64,000 nt of DNA from Acidimicrobiia bacterium (GCA_022821685.1 JAJEDD010000014.1:1-64000), one strand, 5' to 3'; counted from the stretch's first letter, positions 8,665-17,523 are shown. Numbers and translations: made by a program. The notes: generated by a model not told the origin, from the sequence alone.

Positions 8665-9063
8665 ATGCCCAAGGAAGTCATCAACCCCGAGGGTCTGTGG
8701 GACTCGAGCAACCGCAGCTACAGCCATGTGGTGAAGGTCACCAACCCGCAGAGCCTGATCTTCGTGGCGGGGATGGCCGGGGTCGGCCCCGATCTCAAGG
8801 TGGTGTCCGACGACATCCGCGAGCAGACCCGAAGGTGCTTTCAGCTCATCTCCAAAGAGCTCGAGGCGGCCGGTGCCACACTCGACGACATCTGCGACAT
8901 GACCGTCTACCTGGTCGATGTCGACAACCACAAGTGGCCGGTGCGGGAGGTGCGCAGCGAGTTCTTCGCCGACGACCGGCTGCCGGTGTCGACCATGATC
9001 GAGGTGTGCAAGTTCGCCATCGAGGGGATGCTCATAGAGATCGACGCGATCGCGGCCACTTGA
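8665..9063 (+). CDS. RidA/YjgF-family protein
   Basis: This 132-residue protein has the RidA fold. Family signatures are LIFVAGMAGVGPD, the EQTRRCFQLISKELEAAGATLDDICDMTVYLVDV helix-strand unit and the C-terminal VEVCKFAIEGMLIEIDAIA-like end. Members form trimers and hydrolyse reactive enamine/imine intermediates to ketones and ammonia. Its place after the second amidinotransferase-like gene fits a pathway that releases an imine or amine. AGGAGG lies before the ATG. Confidence 0.88.
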   Translation: MPKEVINPEGLWDSSNRSYSHVVKVTNPQSLIFVAGMAGVGPDLKVVSDDIREQTRRCFQLISKELEAAGATLDDICDMTVYLVDVDNHKWPVREVRSEFFADDRLPVSTMIEVCKFAIEGMLIEIDAIAAT

Positions 9064-9081
9064 TGATCCGGAACCCCGGTA

Positions 9082-9174
9082 GCTGCCGAGGAGCGCGACG
9101 ATGGACTTCGAGCTGAGCGAGCGCCGTCCCCGCCGCAGCCGAGGAGCGTGACGATGGACTTCGAGCTGAGCGAG
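9082..9174 (+). repeat. 53-bp tandem duplication of a gene start, with leader mini-ORF 9101-9151
   Basis: Segment 9082-9121 is repeated at 9135-9174 with two mismatches. Both copies carry gccgaggagcg, a start codon and the first codons of the acyl-CoA dehydrogenase. The upstream copy is out of frame with the gene: from ATG 9101 it encodes MDFELSERRPRRSRGA and stops at TGA 9149-9151, two bases before the ATG at 9154. The mini-ORF has its own ribosome-binding site, so ribosomes may terminate and restart at the real gene. Confidence 0.85.
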
Positions 9175-10317
9175 GAACAGCAGATGTTCCGCGACGTGCT
9201 GCGGCAGTTCGTCGACGCCGAGATCAAGCCGGTGGCCCGCGAGCTGGAGCAGTCGGGCCAGTATCCCGCCGACATCGTGGCCAAGATGGCCGAGATGGGC
9301 CTCTTCGGCATCACCGTGGGTGCCGAGTACGGCGGGCTCGACCTCGACACCGTGTCGATGAGCCTGGTGTTCGAGGAGATCTCGATGGGCTGGATGGGCA
9401 TAGCCGGCATCCTCGGCAGCCACTCGTTGAGTTGCCGCATGATCACCAACCACGGCACCGACGAGCAGAAGCGGCGCTGGCTGCCGGCGCTGGCCACCGG
9501 CGAGCGCCGCACCGCTATCGCCCTCACCGAGCCAGGCGCGGGCAGCGACCTGCAGGGCATCTCCACCCGGGCGTGGCTCGACGGCGGCGAGTATGTGATC
9601 CGGGGGACCAAGACCTGGATCACCAACGCCCGCTTTGCTGATCCGCTGCCGGTGCTGGTGAAGACCGACCCCGACGCCGAGCCCCGCCACCGGGGCATGA
9701 GCGTGCTGATGGTGGAGGCAGGCACGCCCGGATTCGAGGTGCTGCGCGACCTGGGCAAGCTGGGCTACAAGGGTCCCGAGTCGTGCGAGGTGGTGCTCGA
9801 CGATGTGAAGGTGCCGGCCGACAATCTGCTCGGCGGCACCGAGGGTCTCGGGTTCAAGCAGGTGATGTCGGGACTGGAGGTGGGCCGCATCAACATCGCG
9901 GCCCGGGGCGTGGGCCTGGCCCAGGCTGCCTTCGACGCCGCCCTGGAGTACTCGATGCAGCGGGAGGCCTTCGGGCAGCCCATCGGCGAGTTCCAGGCCA
10001 TACAGCTCAAGCTGGCCGACATGGCCACCGAGATCGAGGCCGCCCGCCTGCTGACCCGCTGGGCCGCCAACCGCATCGATCAGGGCCTGCGGGCCGATGT
10101 GGAGGCGGGCATGGCCAAGTACTTCGCCTCCGAGGCGGCCATCAAGGCGTCGATGGAGTCGATGAGGATCCACGGCAGCTACGGCTACTCCACCGAGATG
10201 GAGATCGAGCGCCTCTACCGCGACGCTCCCCTGATGGCCATCGGCGAGGGCACCAACGAGATCCAACGAACCATCATCGCCAAGGGCCTGATGAAACGAG
10301 CCCGGGGCGCGGGATGA
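9154..10317 (+). CDS. acyl-CoA dehydrogenase
   Basis: This 387-residue flavoprotein should oxidise an acyl-CoA to the enoyl-CoA with FAD. Family markers are MDFELSEEQQMFRD at the N-terminus, the FAD/substrate block ALTEPGAGSDLQGI, RGTKTWITNA in the middle domain, and YSMQREAFGQPIGEFQAIQLKLADMATEIEAARLL with the C-terminal RIHGSYGYSTEMEIERLYRDA and GTNEIQRTIIAKG. ATG 9154 is preferred over GTG 9148 because GAGGAG sits 7 nt upstream. The start region is duplicated upstream (see 9082). It ends with ATGA, which opens a 21-codon frame that I do not consider a gene. Confidence 0.93.
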   Translation: MDFELSEEQQMFRDVLRQFVDAEIKPVARELEQSGQYPADIVAKMAEMGLFGITVGAEYGGLDLDTVSMSLVFEEISMGWMGIAGILGSHSLSCRMITNHGTDEQKRRWLPALATGERRTAIALTEPGAGSDLQGISTRAWLDGGEYVIRGTKTWITNARFADPLPVLVKTDPDAEPRHRGMSVLMVEAGTPGFEVLRDLGKLGYKGPESCEVVLDDVKVPADNLLGGTEGLGFKQVMSGLEVGRINIAARGVGLAQAAFDAALEYSMQREAFGQPIGEFQAIQLKLADMATEIEAARLLTRWAANRIDQGLRADVEAGMAKYFASEAAIKASMESMRIHGSYGYSTEMEIERLYRDAPLMAIGEGTNEIQRTIIAKGLMKRARGAG

Positions 10318-10403
10318 CCGGGCACCGAACTGCCAGTTCGTTCCGGTACGGATGCCGATCGGCAACCGACGACTTGTAGGACGACGGGTCGAGGAGGATG
10401 ACG

Positions 10404-11783
10404 ATGAGCCGCACGAGAGAACTGGCCGAGGCCGTCCACGGAATCGAGTTCGACTCACTCGGCGAAGCCGAGGTCGAAGCGGTGCGCCGCCTTCTGCTGG
10501 ATCACCTCGGTGTGGCCGCGGCCGGGTCGACCACGGATTCGGCGGCGACATTCCGGCGCACCATGGGCCGCTTCGCCCACGACGAGCGCGCCGCCCTGCC
10601 GGTGATCGGCACAGGCACCGTCGCGGCTGCGGTCCCGGCGGCGATGGCCAACGCGGTGGCCGGCCATTCCATCGAGTATGACGACGTGCACAACGCCTCC
10701 TCCAGCCATCCCGGCGTGGTGATCTACCCGGCAGCCATGGCTGCCACCGCCCTGGCCGGAGGCGACGAGCGGGATCTGATGAGGTCGGTGGTGATCGGTT
10801 TCGAGGTGATGTGCCGGGCCGGCCGGGCCGCTGATCCTGCCTCGCACTACGCCCGCCACTTCCATCCCACCGGCACCATCGGGGCACTCGGTGCGGCCGC
10901 GGCCGCCGCCGCGGCGCTGGGGCTCGACGCCGACGGCCTCAACTCCGCTATCGGGATCGCGGCCGCGATGGCCTCGGGCAGCATGGAGTTTCTCTCCGAC
11001 GGGGCCTGGACCAAGCGCCTGCATCCCGCGCTGGCGGCGCGCAACGGGGTGGAGGCCGGGCTGCTGGCCGCCGACGGCTACGTGGGAACCGTCGACGGGA
11101 TCTGCGGCGAGCGCGGCTTTCTGGCCGCCCACAGCGAGGCTCCGGCCCCGGACCGCCTGCTGGAGGGCTGGGGCGAGCGTCCGCTGGAGGTGGTGGACAC
11201 CAGCATCAAGCGCCACACCTGCTGCCGCTACAACCAGGGTGCCATCGACGCCCTGCTCGCCATTCGCACCGCCCACGGCGTGACCGCCGACGACATCGAG
11301 TCGGTGATGATCGGGATCCCGTCGGTGGCGGTGGACATCGTGGCCGAGCCACTGGCATCCAAGCGCCGGCCGATGTCGGTGGTGGACGCCCAGTTCAGCC
11401 TGCCGTTCGGGGCGGCGGCGGCGCTGCTGTGGGGCCGGGCCGGTCTAGCCGAGTACCACGAGTCAAGGCTGGCCGACCCAGCGGCGCGGGCCCTGATGGA
11501 CCGGGTCGAATACCAGGTAGATCCCGACATCGACCGCGACTTCCCCGAGAAATGGCGGGCCTGGGCCAGGGTCACCACCAGCCGCGGCGAAGTCCACTTC
11601 GAGCAGGTCGACGACCCCAAGGGCGACCCCGGCAACCCCTTCACCGACGCCGAGTGCCGCCAGAAGTTCGACGACCTGGCCTCAGCCGTCTACAGCGGAG
11701 AATCCCGAACAGCCATAGCCGAGCAAGCCCTGTCAATCGGTGCCCCAGGCTCCTGGAAGGCCCTACAAGACACCCTCACCTAG
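10404..11783 (+). CDS. MmgE/PrpD family protein
   Basis: This 459-residue protein belongs to the MmgE/PrpD family, which includes 2-methylcitrate dehydratase, cis-aconitate decarboxylase and immune-responsive gene 1 relatives. Markers are the GHSIEYDDVH block, HPTGTIGALGAAAAAA, the SDGAWTKRLHPALAARNGVEAGLLA motif, KRHTCCRYNQGAIDA and VVDAQFSLPFGAA. The ATG at 10404 has GAGGAGG at 6-nt spacing; an in-frame ATG at 10398 abuts that site and is less likely. As the last gene of the plus-strand block, it may carry out a dehydration or decarboxylation of the pathway acid. Confidence 0.88.
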   Translation: MSRTRELAEAVHGIEFDSLGEAEVEAVRRLLLDHLGVAAAGSTTDSAATFRRTMGRFAHDERAALPVIGTGTVAAAVPAAMANAVAGHSIEYDDVHNASSSHPGVVIYPAAMAATALAGGDERDLMRSVVIGFEVMCRAGRAADPASHYARHFHPTGTIGALGAAAAAAAALGLDADGLNSAIGIAAAMASGSMEFLSDGAWTKRLHPALAARNGVEAGLLAADGYVGTVDGICGERGFLAAHSEAPAPDRLLEGWGERPLEVVDTSIKRHTCCRYNQGAIDALLAIRTAHGVTADDIESVMIGIPSVAVDIVAEPLASKRRPMSVVDAQFSLPFGAAAALLWGRAGLAEYHESRLADPAARALMDRVEYQVDPDIDRDFPEKWRAWARVTTSRGEVHFEQVDDPKGDPGNPFTDAECRQKFDDLASAVYSGESRTAIAEQALSIGAPGSWKALQDTLT

Positions 11784-11820
11784 CCCCTCCACCGTGCCGA
11801 GCCACAGCAACTGGCCTCCT

Positions 11821-11889
11821 GCGCTACCAATTGGAGGCTTTCTGCGCTACCAATTGGAGGCTCCTCGCGCTACCGATTGGAGGCATTTC
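11821..11889. repeat. three 23-bp tandem repeats between convergent genes
   Basis: The unit gcgctaccaattggaggc starts at 11821, 11844 and 11867, an exact 23-bp period; copy 3 has one change (ccgattgg). Each unit contains the palindrome ccaattgg or its variant. The array lies between the 3' ends of the MmgE/PrpD gene and the minus-strand permease. There are no unique spacers, so it is not a CRISPR array. It may be a protein-binding array or a minisatellite. Confidence 0.85.
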
Positions 11890-11906
11890 CACGCGCGGGG
11901 CTGGGG

Positions 11907-13706
11907 TTAGAAGGTGATTCTGGCCTTTAGTACGAAGCGCAGGATCACCATTAGGAGCATTCCGGCTATCCATAGGCCTACTGAGATGGCGGCTACGAAC
12001 GGCAAGCGGCCGTTGTTGTAGAAGCTGTACATCACGGTGGTGATCACCTCGGTGCCGGAGCGGAACAGCAGCACCGACAGGGTGAACTCCCGCATGTAGG
12101 TGATGAAGGCCAGGATCAGGCCCCCGAGCAGCGCGGGGCGCAGGATGGGCAGCACGATGCGGGCCATGGTGGCCAGGTTGCCGGCCCCCGAGATGCGCCC
12201 GGCGTGCTCCAAGTCGGCCGACAGTTGCACCACCGGGCCGGTCATCTGGCGCACCCCCACCGGCAGGAAGTACACCACGTAGGCCATGGCCATGATCCAC
12301 AGCGTGCCGTAGATCGAGAAGCCGCCCGGCAACTCCAGGGTGATGTAGGTGTAGAGCAGCGAGGTGGCCATCACCACCGCCGGCACCATTAGCGGCAGGC
12401 TCGCCCCGTAGTCGATCATGCGGCTCCAGCGGCCCTTGAACCGCACCACGCTGTAGGCCACGAGCGCGCTGAAGACCATCACGAACAGCCCCGCCCCCAG
12501 CGACAGCGTGAGGCTGTTCCTCAGCGAGCGCCACAGGATCGGATTGTCGCTGAGCTGGCGATAGTTCTCCAGCGACGACTGGGCCAGCAGCTCGGCGTCG
12601 GGGCGGCCGATGTAGGGCAGCAGCGAGCCCACCACCACCGCGATGAACGGCAGGATCATCGTGAAGAAGAAGAACCCGCAGCACGCCGTGAACACCGCCC
12701 AGCGCCAGCGGCCGAGCCGGGTGGGCGTCTCCTGGCTGCCCTTGCCGCTCACCGTCACATACCGGTCGCTGTGGCGGATCGACCGCAGGTACATGATCAG
12801 CACCACCAGCGACGCGGCCAGCAGCACCACGCCGGTGGCCGCCGCCCGGCCGTGCTCGCGGGGCATCCGCACCCGCAGAGCGTGGAAGATGTCGGTGGTG
12901 AAGACGTGCTCCTTGGCCGGGAACCCGAACAGCAGCGGAATCTCCATCGAGCCGAGCCCGATGATGAAACACAGCACCGCCGCCGATAGCAGCGCGGGGC
13001 GCGACACGCCCAGGGTCACCCGGAAGAACACCGACAGCGGCGACGCGCCGTTGATGCGGGCCGCGTGCTCGTAGTCGGGCGACACGTTGCGCATGCTGGC
13101 GGCCACCACCAGAAACACCAGCGGCACCAGGTACAGCGACTGCACGAAGATCATCCCCGGCATCGAGTACACGTCGAAGCCGTCCCACGGGGTGAGGGTG
13201 CGGATGACCTCGTTGAGCATGCCGTTGCGGCCACCGAGCAGGATGCTCCACGCCGTGCCCGCGGCCAGCAGCGGGATGAAGTACAGCCCGATGGTGGAGA
13301 ACTCCCACACGCCCCGCCACGGGACGTCGGTGCGGGTGACCACCCAGGCCAGCAGCACGCCGATCACCAGCGGCACCACCGTCTGGCCGATGGCGAACTC
13401 CAGGGTGTTGCCGATTATGTCGCTGGACTTGTTGAAGGTGTCCCGATAGTTCTGCAGGGTCAGCGGGCCCCGCTCGGGCGGGCCTCCCTCCTGGAACGAT
13501 CCCAGGATCAGCCGGTAGAAGGGCAGCACCACCAGGGTGAACACCACCACGGTGAGCACCGCCCGCAGCGCGAACGGGAACGACAGGAACCGATGGCGCA
13601 CCGTGTGCCAGAGCGCCCCGCCGGCCGGCGCCGAACCAGCCTCGGCCGAGGTCGCGGCGTCGAGTGCGCCCAGTTCCTCCGCCGTGTCGGTGCTGAGGTC
13701 GGTCAC
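11907..13706 (-). CDS. ABC transporter permease, two fused membrane domains
   Basis: This 599-residue membrane protein carries two BPD_transp_1 units in tandem, as in the FbpB-type importers of ferric iron and related substrates. The first membrane helix follows a 45-residue cytoplasmic N-terminus; the EAA-type loops appear as YEHAARINGASPLSVFFRVTLG in the first half and LEHAGRISGAGNLATMARIVLP in the second. I chose GTG 13706 because it overlaps the TGA of the ATPase gene (GTGA); the frame is open further upstream only through the ATPase region. It forms the channel for the solute delivered by the lipoprotein at 14791. Confidence 0.9.
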   Translation of the reverse strand: MTDLSTDTAEELGALDAATSAEAGSAPAGGALWHTVRHRFLSFPFALRAVLTVVVFTLVVLPFYRLILGSFQEGGPPERGPLTLQNYRDTFNKSSDIIGNTLEFAIGQTVVPLVIGVLLAWVVTRTDVPWRGVWEFSTIGLYFIPLLAAGTAWSILLGGRNGMLNEVIRTLTPWDGFDVYSMPGMIFVQSLYLVPLVFLVVAASMRNVSPDYEHAARINGASPLSVFFRVTLGVSRPALLSAAVLCFIIGLGSMEIPLLFGFPAKEHVFTTDIFHALRVRMPREHGRAAATGVVLLAASLVVLIMYLRSIRHSDRYVTVSGKGSQETPTRLGRWRWAVFTACCGFFFFTMILPFIAVVVGSLLPYIGRPDAELLAQSSLENYRQLSDNPILWRSLRNSLTLSLGAGLFVMVFSALVAYSVVRFKGRWSRMIDYGASLPLMVPAVVMATSLLYTYITLELPGGFSIYGTLWIMAMAYVVYFLPVGVRQMTGPVVQLSADLEHAGRISGAGNLATMARIVLPILRPALLGGLILAFITYMREFTLSVLLFRSGTEVITTVMYSFYNNGRLPFVAAISVGLWIAGMLLMVILRFVLKARITF

Positions 13707-14794
13707 GGAGCCGGGTCGTCCGCGGGGAAGGCGATGACCGCTTCGGGATCGATGGACAGGGCCACTGTGTCGCCCCGGCCGCCGAGCCGCTGGGGCGACT
13801 GGGCGATCACTGTGGTCCCGCCCGTGTCGATCTCGTGCTCGTAGGCCCCGCCGAGGAACTGTGCCAGCCGGATCTCGCCGCTGATAGCTGGGCCCGGCGC
13901 CCCATCGGCGGCCAGCGCGAACCCGTCGGGGCGGATCGCCACCGCCGCGGCCGCGCCCGGCGCCATCGGCTCGGCCAGGGTGGCCCGCAGCGATCCTCCC
14001 AGCGCCTCGACCGTGCCGTCGCCGGCCACCCGCCCGGCCACAATGTTCTTGACGCCCAGGAACCGGGCCACCGTCAGCGACGCCGGGGCGCGGTAGACCT
14101 CCTCGGGCGTGCCCTCCTGCAGCACCAGCCCGTGGTCCATCACCAGGATCCGGTCCGACATGGCCAGCGCCTCGGACTGGTCGTGGGTCACATAGAGCAT
14201 GGTCAAGCCCAGCTCCAAGTGAAGCCGCTTCAGCTCGACCCGCATGTCCTCGCGCAGGCGGGCGTCGAGGTTGGAAAGCGGCTCGTCGAGCAGCAGCAGC
14301 GCCGGATGGCCCACGATGGAGCGGGCCACCGCCACCCGCTGCTGCTGCCCGCCCGAGAGCTGGTGGGGATAGCGGTCGACGTAGGACTCCATGCGAACCG
14401 CCCGCAGAGCCTCGGTGACCCGGTCGCGGCGCTGGCGGCGGGGAACCTTGCGGTAGCGCAGCGGGAAAGCGACGTTGGCGGCCACGCTCATGTGGGGCCA
14501 CACCGCGTACGACTGGAACACCATCGACAGGTCGCGCCGCTCGGGCGGCACCAGGATCCGGCGCTCGGTGTCGTTGACCACTTTGCCGCCGATGGCCACC
14601 GCGCCGCGGGTCGGCGTCTCGATCCCGGCGAGGATCCGCAGGATGGTCGACTTGCCGCAGCCGCTCGGCCCCAGGAGGGTTACGAACTCTCCGGTGCGGA
14701 TCGAGAAGCTGACACCCGCCAGCGCGGTGACCGCGCCGAACTTCTTGTGGAGGTCGTCGGCCCGCAGCGCGAGCAGATCCTCCGAGGGGGTCAC
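13703..14794 (-). CDS. ABC transporter ATP-binding protein
   Basis: This 363-residue ATPase has Walker A GPSGCGKST, the LSGGQQQRVAVARSI signature, Walker B LLLLDEPLSNLD and the H-loop YVTHDQSEALAMSD. A C-terminal TOBE-like domain begins after about residue 240, as in FbpC/PotA-type importers. GTG 14794 overlaps the stop of the binding-protein gene (GTGA), the same junction style as with the permease; ATG 14809 is an alternative start. It powers the importer encoded by the two flanking genes. Confidence 0.9.
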   Translation of the reverse strand: MTPSEDLLALRADDLHKKFGAVTALAGVSFSIRTGEFVTLLGPSGCGKSTILRILAGIETPTRGAVAIGGKVVNDTERRILVPPERRDLSMVFQSYAVWPHMSVAANVAFPLRYRKVPRRQRRDRVTEALRAVRMESYVDRYPHQLSGGQQQRVAVARSIVGHPALLLLDEPLSNLDARLREDMRVELKRLHLELGLTMLYVTHDQSEALAMSDRILVMDHGLVLQEGTPEEVYRAPASLTVARFLGVKNIVAGRVAGDGTVEALGGSLRATLAEPMAPGAAAAVAIRPDGFALAADGAPGPAISGEIRLAQFLGGAYEHEIDTGGTTVIAQSPQRLGGRGDTVALSIDPEAVIAFPADDPAP

Positions 14795-16185
14795 CTCAGG
14801 TCGAACCATTCCTTGGCTCGCTCGACGTACCAATCGGCGTTGTTGTTGTACTCGGCCTCGGCCTTGGGCGTGCCCAGAGCCAGGATCGTCGGCTTGCCTG
14901 CCGCGGCCAGCGCCGCCTCGGGATACGGGGCGGTGGGCGAAGCCGGCACCTGGCGGACGATCTCGGCCACCGCGGCCTGGCCCTCATCGCTGAGGATGTA
15001 GTTGACGAACGCCTCGGCGTTCTCCTTGTTGGGGGCGTTGGCCGGGATGTTCACGGTGAAGCCCACCGTGATCACGAACTCCGGCGCGATCCACTCGACC
15101 GGGGCGCCCTGGTCGATCGAGGGCAGCACGAAGTCGAGGTAGCACAGTCCGAGCACCGCGAAGTTGCCCTGCACCAGCTGCTGCTGGGCGGCGGTGTAGT
15201 CGGGCTGGAACACCACGTTGTTGGCGCCGTAGCCCTCCCAGAAGGCCTCCCAGCGGTTCTCGTCCCACATCACCCGGGTCTCGATCATCATGTCGTGGGC
15301 GCCGCTGCCCACCTTGAGGATGTCCTGCATCACGATCTGGTCCCGGTACTGCGGGTCGGCCAGATCCTCCCAGGTCTCCAGCGGGTCGAGGCCGAGCTCT
15401 TCGATGACCTCGGTGTTGTAGCAGATGCCCTCGAGCAGGGTTCCGTAGGTGTGCCATGCGCCCGACGGGGCCCTCAGGTCGGCGGGGATGTTGAACTTCT
15501 CGGGGGAGTCGAAGGCGTGCAGGTAGCCGAGGCTCTCCCAGATGCGCGAGAAGCCGTCCCAGCCGATGATCACGATGTCGGCGTCGATGGTGCCGGCCTC
15601 GGACTCGGTCATGAAGCGGTCGAACATCTCGGCGTCGTCGGAGCGGGTGTACTCCACCTGGATGCCGGGGTGGACCTCGTTGAAGGCGTCGATGAAGGCC
15701 TCGGTCTGCTCGATGGTCCAGTCCGACCACCACACCAGATCGCCCGACAGCTCCGGCATTGCCTCCTCGGCCGCCTCGGCCTCGGCCGCGGCCATGGCCT
15801 CCTCGGCATCGGCCCTCGCCGCGGCTGCCTCAGCCGCCGCGGCTGCCTCAGCCTCCTGGGCTGCGGCCAGTTCAGCTTCGAGCTGGGCCACAACGTCGGC
15901 ATCGACGGTCCCCTCGGCGTCGGCCATGGCCGCTTCGAGGGCAGCTGCGGCGTCGGCTGCTGCCGCGGCTGCCGCGGCTGCTTCTGCGGCTGCCGCGTCG
16001 GCCTGCGCTGACGCAGCGTCGGCTTCGGCCTGGGCGGCCATCGCGTCGGCCTCGGCCTGGGCCAGAGCGGCATCGGTCGCGCTGGTGTCGGACGAGTCGT
16101 CGCCGCAGGCCGCGGCCACGAGCCCGAACGTGAGTACAACCGCCAAGAGCCGGAGGCCGAGTCGGAACTGTCGTGATCTCATCAT
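14791..16185 (-). CDS. ABC transporter solute-binding lipoprotein with alanine-rich stalk
   Basis: This 464-residue protein starts with a lipoprotein signal peptide (LVAAAC lipobox, Cys27). Residues 36-143 are almost only Ala, Glu, Asp and Gln, a long predicted helix or coiled coil, and the solute-binding domain follows from LSGDLVWWSDW. That domain shows the features of iron/polyamine/thiamine-type binding proteins (EAFIDAFNEVHPGIQVEY, LLEGICYNTEV, SGAHDMMIETR). The stalk would hold the domain well away from the membrane. It is the first gene of the importer operon and has its own promoter at 16247-16275. The ligand is unknown. Confidence 0.88.
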   Translation of the reverse strand: MMRSRQFRLGLRLLAVVLTFGLVAAACGDDSSDTSATDAALAQAEADAMAAQAEADAASAQADAAAAEAAAAAAAAADAAAALEAAMADAEGTVDADVVAQLEAELAAAQEAEAAAAAEAAAARADAEEAMAAAEAEAAEEAMPELSGDLVWWSDWTIEQTEAFIDAFNEVHPGIQVEYTRSDDAEMFDRFMTESEAGTIDADIVIIGWDGFSRIWESLGYLHAFDSPEKFNIPADLRAPSGAWHTYGTLLEGICYNTEVIEELGLDPLETWEDLADPQYRDQIVMQDILKVGSGAHDMMIETRVMWDENRWEAFWEGYGANNVVFQPDYTAAQQQLVQGNFAVLGLCYLDFVLPSIDQGAPVEWIAPEFVITVGFTVNIPANAPNKENAEAFVNYILSDEGQAAVAEIVRQVPASPTAPYPEAALAAAGKPTILALGTPKAEAEYNNNADWYVERAKEWFDLR

Positions 16186-16246
16186 TCCCCCCCATCGGGA
16201 TTGCCGTCAGCAGCACCGGGCGGCGCTACTGGCCAAGAATGGAGCG

Positions 16247-16275
16247 ATGGTAAAGGTCTGACACTTGGTAGTCAA
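16247..16275 (-). promoter_or_regulatory. promoter of the ABC importer operon
   Basis: Read on the minus strand, TTGACT (16275-16270) and TACCAT (16252-16247) are exactly 17 bp apart. Transcription would start near 16240 and give a leader of about 54 nt. This lets the importer be expressed separately from the Rieske gene upstream. Confidence 0.75.
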
Positions 16276-16298
16276 TCCGGGCCGGTGGGCCGGGACGC

Positions 16299-17477
16299 TC
16301 AGCCTTCTCCGGTTCGGATGGCGTCGGCCAGCATCTGCATCAGGCGCTGCTGGTGGCCCCGCACCCTCAGTTCCAGGTAGTGCTGCGGGCCGGGCCGGTA
16401 CCAGCGGGAGCGCAAACCCTGCTGGACCTTCTCGCAGATGGCGTAGTCCTCGGCCTGCACCGCTTTGAGCATCTCGAAGTCGGCACGGGCGTCGGCGCCG
16501 GGATCGGGCGAGTAGTTCCACACCCGGGCCCGGCTCGTGTCGAGGCTGATCGGGTTCCACCACATCAGCGAGCAGCCCCCGTTGGGGAAGGCAGCGATGA
16601 ACCAGTTGGGGAACACGCCGAAGGCGACCGAGCCGTAGGAGTTGATGGCAGCCAGCGCGGGCAGCACGTCGGTGCGGGCCAGCTGCTCGTCGCCCCACTG
16701 GGTGGTGAGCCGCCCGGTGTAGGTCCAGATCTCCTCTCGCAGCGAGGCTGCATCGGCGAAGCGGCCGAGGGTCTTCTCGTGGACAAACTCGAGGTGGTAG
16801 TCGCAGAAGGCGTTGTCCATCATCACCTTCCAGTTGGCGTTCACCTCGTCGTCGAGCTCGTACACCCTGGTGGCGCTCTCGAGGCTGTGGTGGGCCAGCT
16901 GCTCGGGCGCCGGATGGAGCCATTCGAGCAGCGGCGGCGCGTCGCCCGACACGTTCACGAACACGAACTGCAGCCACACGTCCACCCTCACCTCTCGCAG
17001 GCTGTGGGCGCTGGGGTCAACCGGCTCTGCGAAGCCGCGGGGGTGCGGGGTGGCGGCCAGGCGCCCGTCGAGATGGAAGGTCCAGCCGTGGTAGGGGCAC
17101 ACCACGGCCCGCCCGCAGTTGCCCGAGCCCTCCACCAGGGTGCTGGCCCGATGGGGGCACACGTTGACGAAGGCCCGCAGCTCGCCGTCACGGCCCCGCA
17201 CTACCATCACCGGCTCGGTGCCGATGGTCTCGGTGATGTAGTCGCCGGGCGAGCGCAGCTGCGACAGGTCGCCTACGAACACCCACGAGCCCGGGTAGAC
17301 GACCTGCATCTCAAGGTCGAAGAGCTTCTGGGAGAAGTATCCGGCCGGATCCATGAACGAGTCGTCGGGGGGCGGCTCGATCACGATGCCGTCGTACACG
17401 ACCGGCGGCTCGCTCCCGGTGTCAACGCCGGGATCAGCGGCGACGCGAGCCGCGGCAGCCACCGACGCTGGGCTCAT
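16299..17477 (-). CDS. aromatic-ring-hydroxylating dioxygenase, Rieske alpha subunit type
   Basis: This 392-residue oxygenase has an N-terminal Rieske [2Fe-2S] site, CPHRAS and CPYHGW, and a C-terminal mononuclear iron site in MDNAFCDYHLEFVHE (Asp, two His). Such proteins add oxygen to aromatic rings, or demethylate or hydroxylate other substrates, using electrons from a separate reductase; no reductase or ferredoxin gene is seen nearby. It lies between an FAA hydrolase gene and an ABC importer on the same strand. A shorter relative is at 22843. The substrate is unknown. Confidence 0.9.
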   Translation of the reverse strand: MSPASVAAAARVAADPGVDTGSEPPVVYDGIVIEPPPDDSFMDPAGYFSQKLFDLEMQVVYPGSWVFVGDLSQLRSPGDYITETIGTEPVMVVRGRDGELRAFVNVCPHRASTLVEGSGNCGRAVVCPYHGWTFHLDGRLAATPHPRGFAEPVDPSAHSLREVRVDVWLQFVFVNVSGDAPPLLEWLHPAPEQLAHHSLESATRVYELDDEVNANWKVMMDNAFCDYHLEFVHEKTLGRFADAASLREEIWTYTGRLTTQWGDEQLARTDVLPALAAINSYGSVAFGVFPNWFIAAFPNGGCSLMWWNPISLDTSRARVWNYSPDPGADARADFEMLKAVQAEDYAICEKVQQGLRSRWYRPGPQHYLELRVRGHQQRLMQMLADAIRTGEG

Positions 17478-17523
17478 TCGCCCGGCTCGGCGAAGCGATC
17501 AGCGGTGGCGACCGGCGCCATCG

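Noticed and set aside
10314..10379. A 21-codon frame coupled by ATGA to the acyl-CoA dehydrogenase
   Set aside because: It ends 25 bp before the next gene, is not duplicated, and a single overlap is expected by chance at this GC.
7420..10887. A 1155-codon open frame on the minus strand
   Set aside because: It runs opposite to five well-supported genes and has the Arg/Gly/His-rich composition of a GC-driven antisense frame.
11821..11889. A short CRISPR array
   Set aside because: Units are directly adjacent with a 23-bp period, have no unique spacers, and no cas genes are present.
13707..14501. An upstream extension of the permease frame
   Set aside because: It overlaps the ATPase gene in another frame; the GTGA junction at 13706 gives a full-length normal permease.
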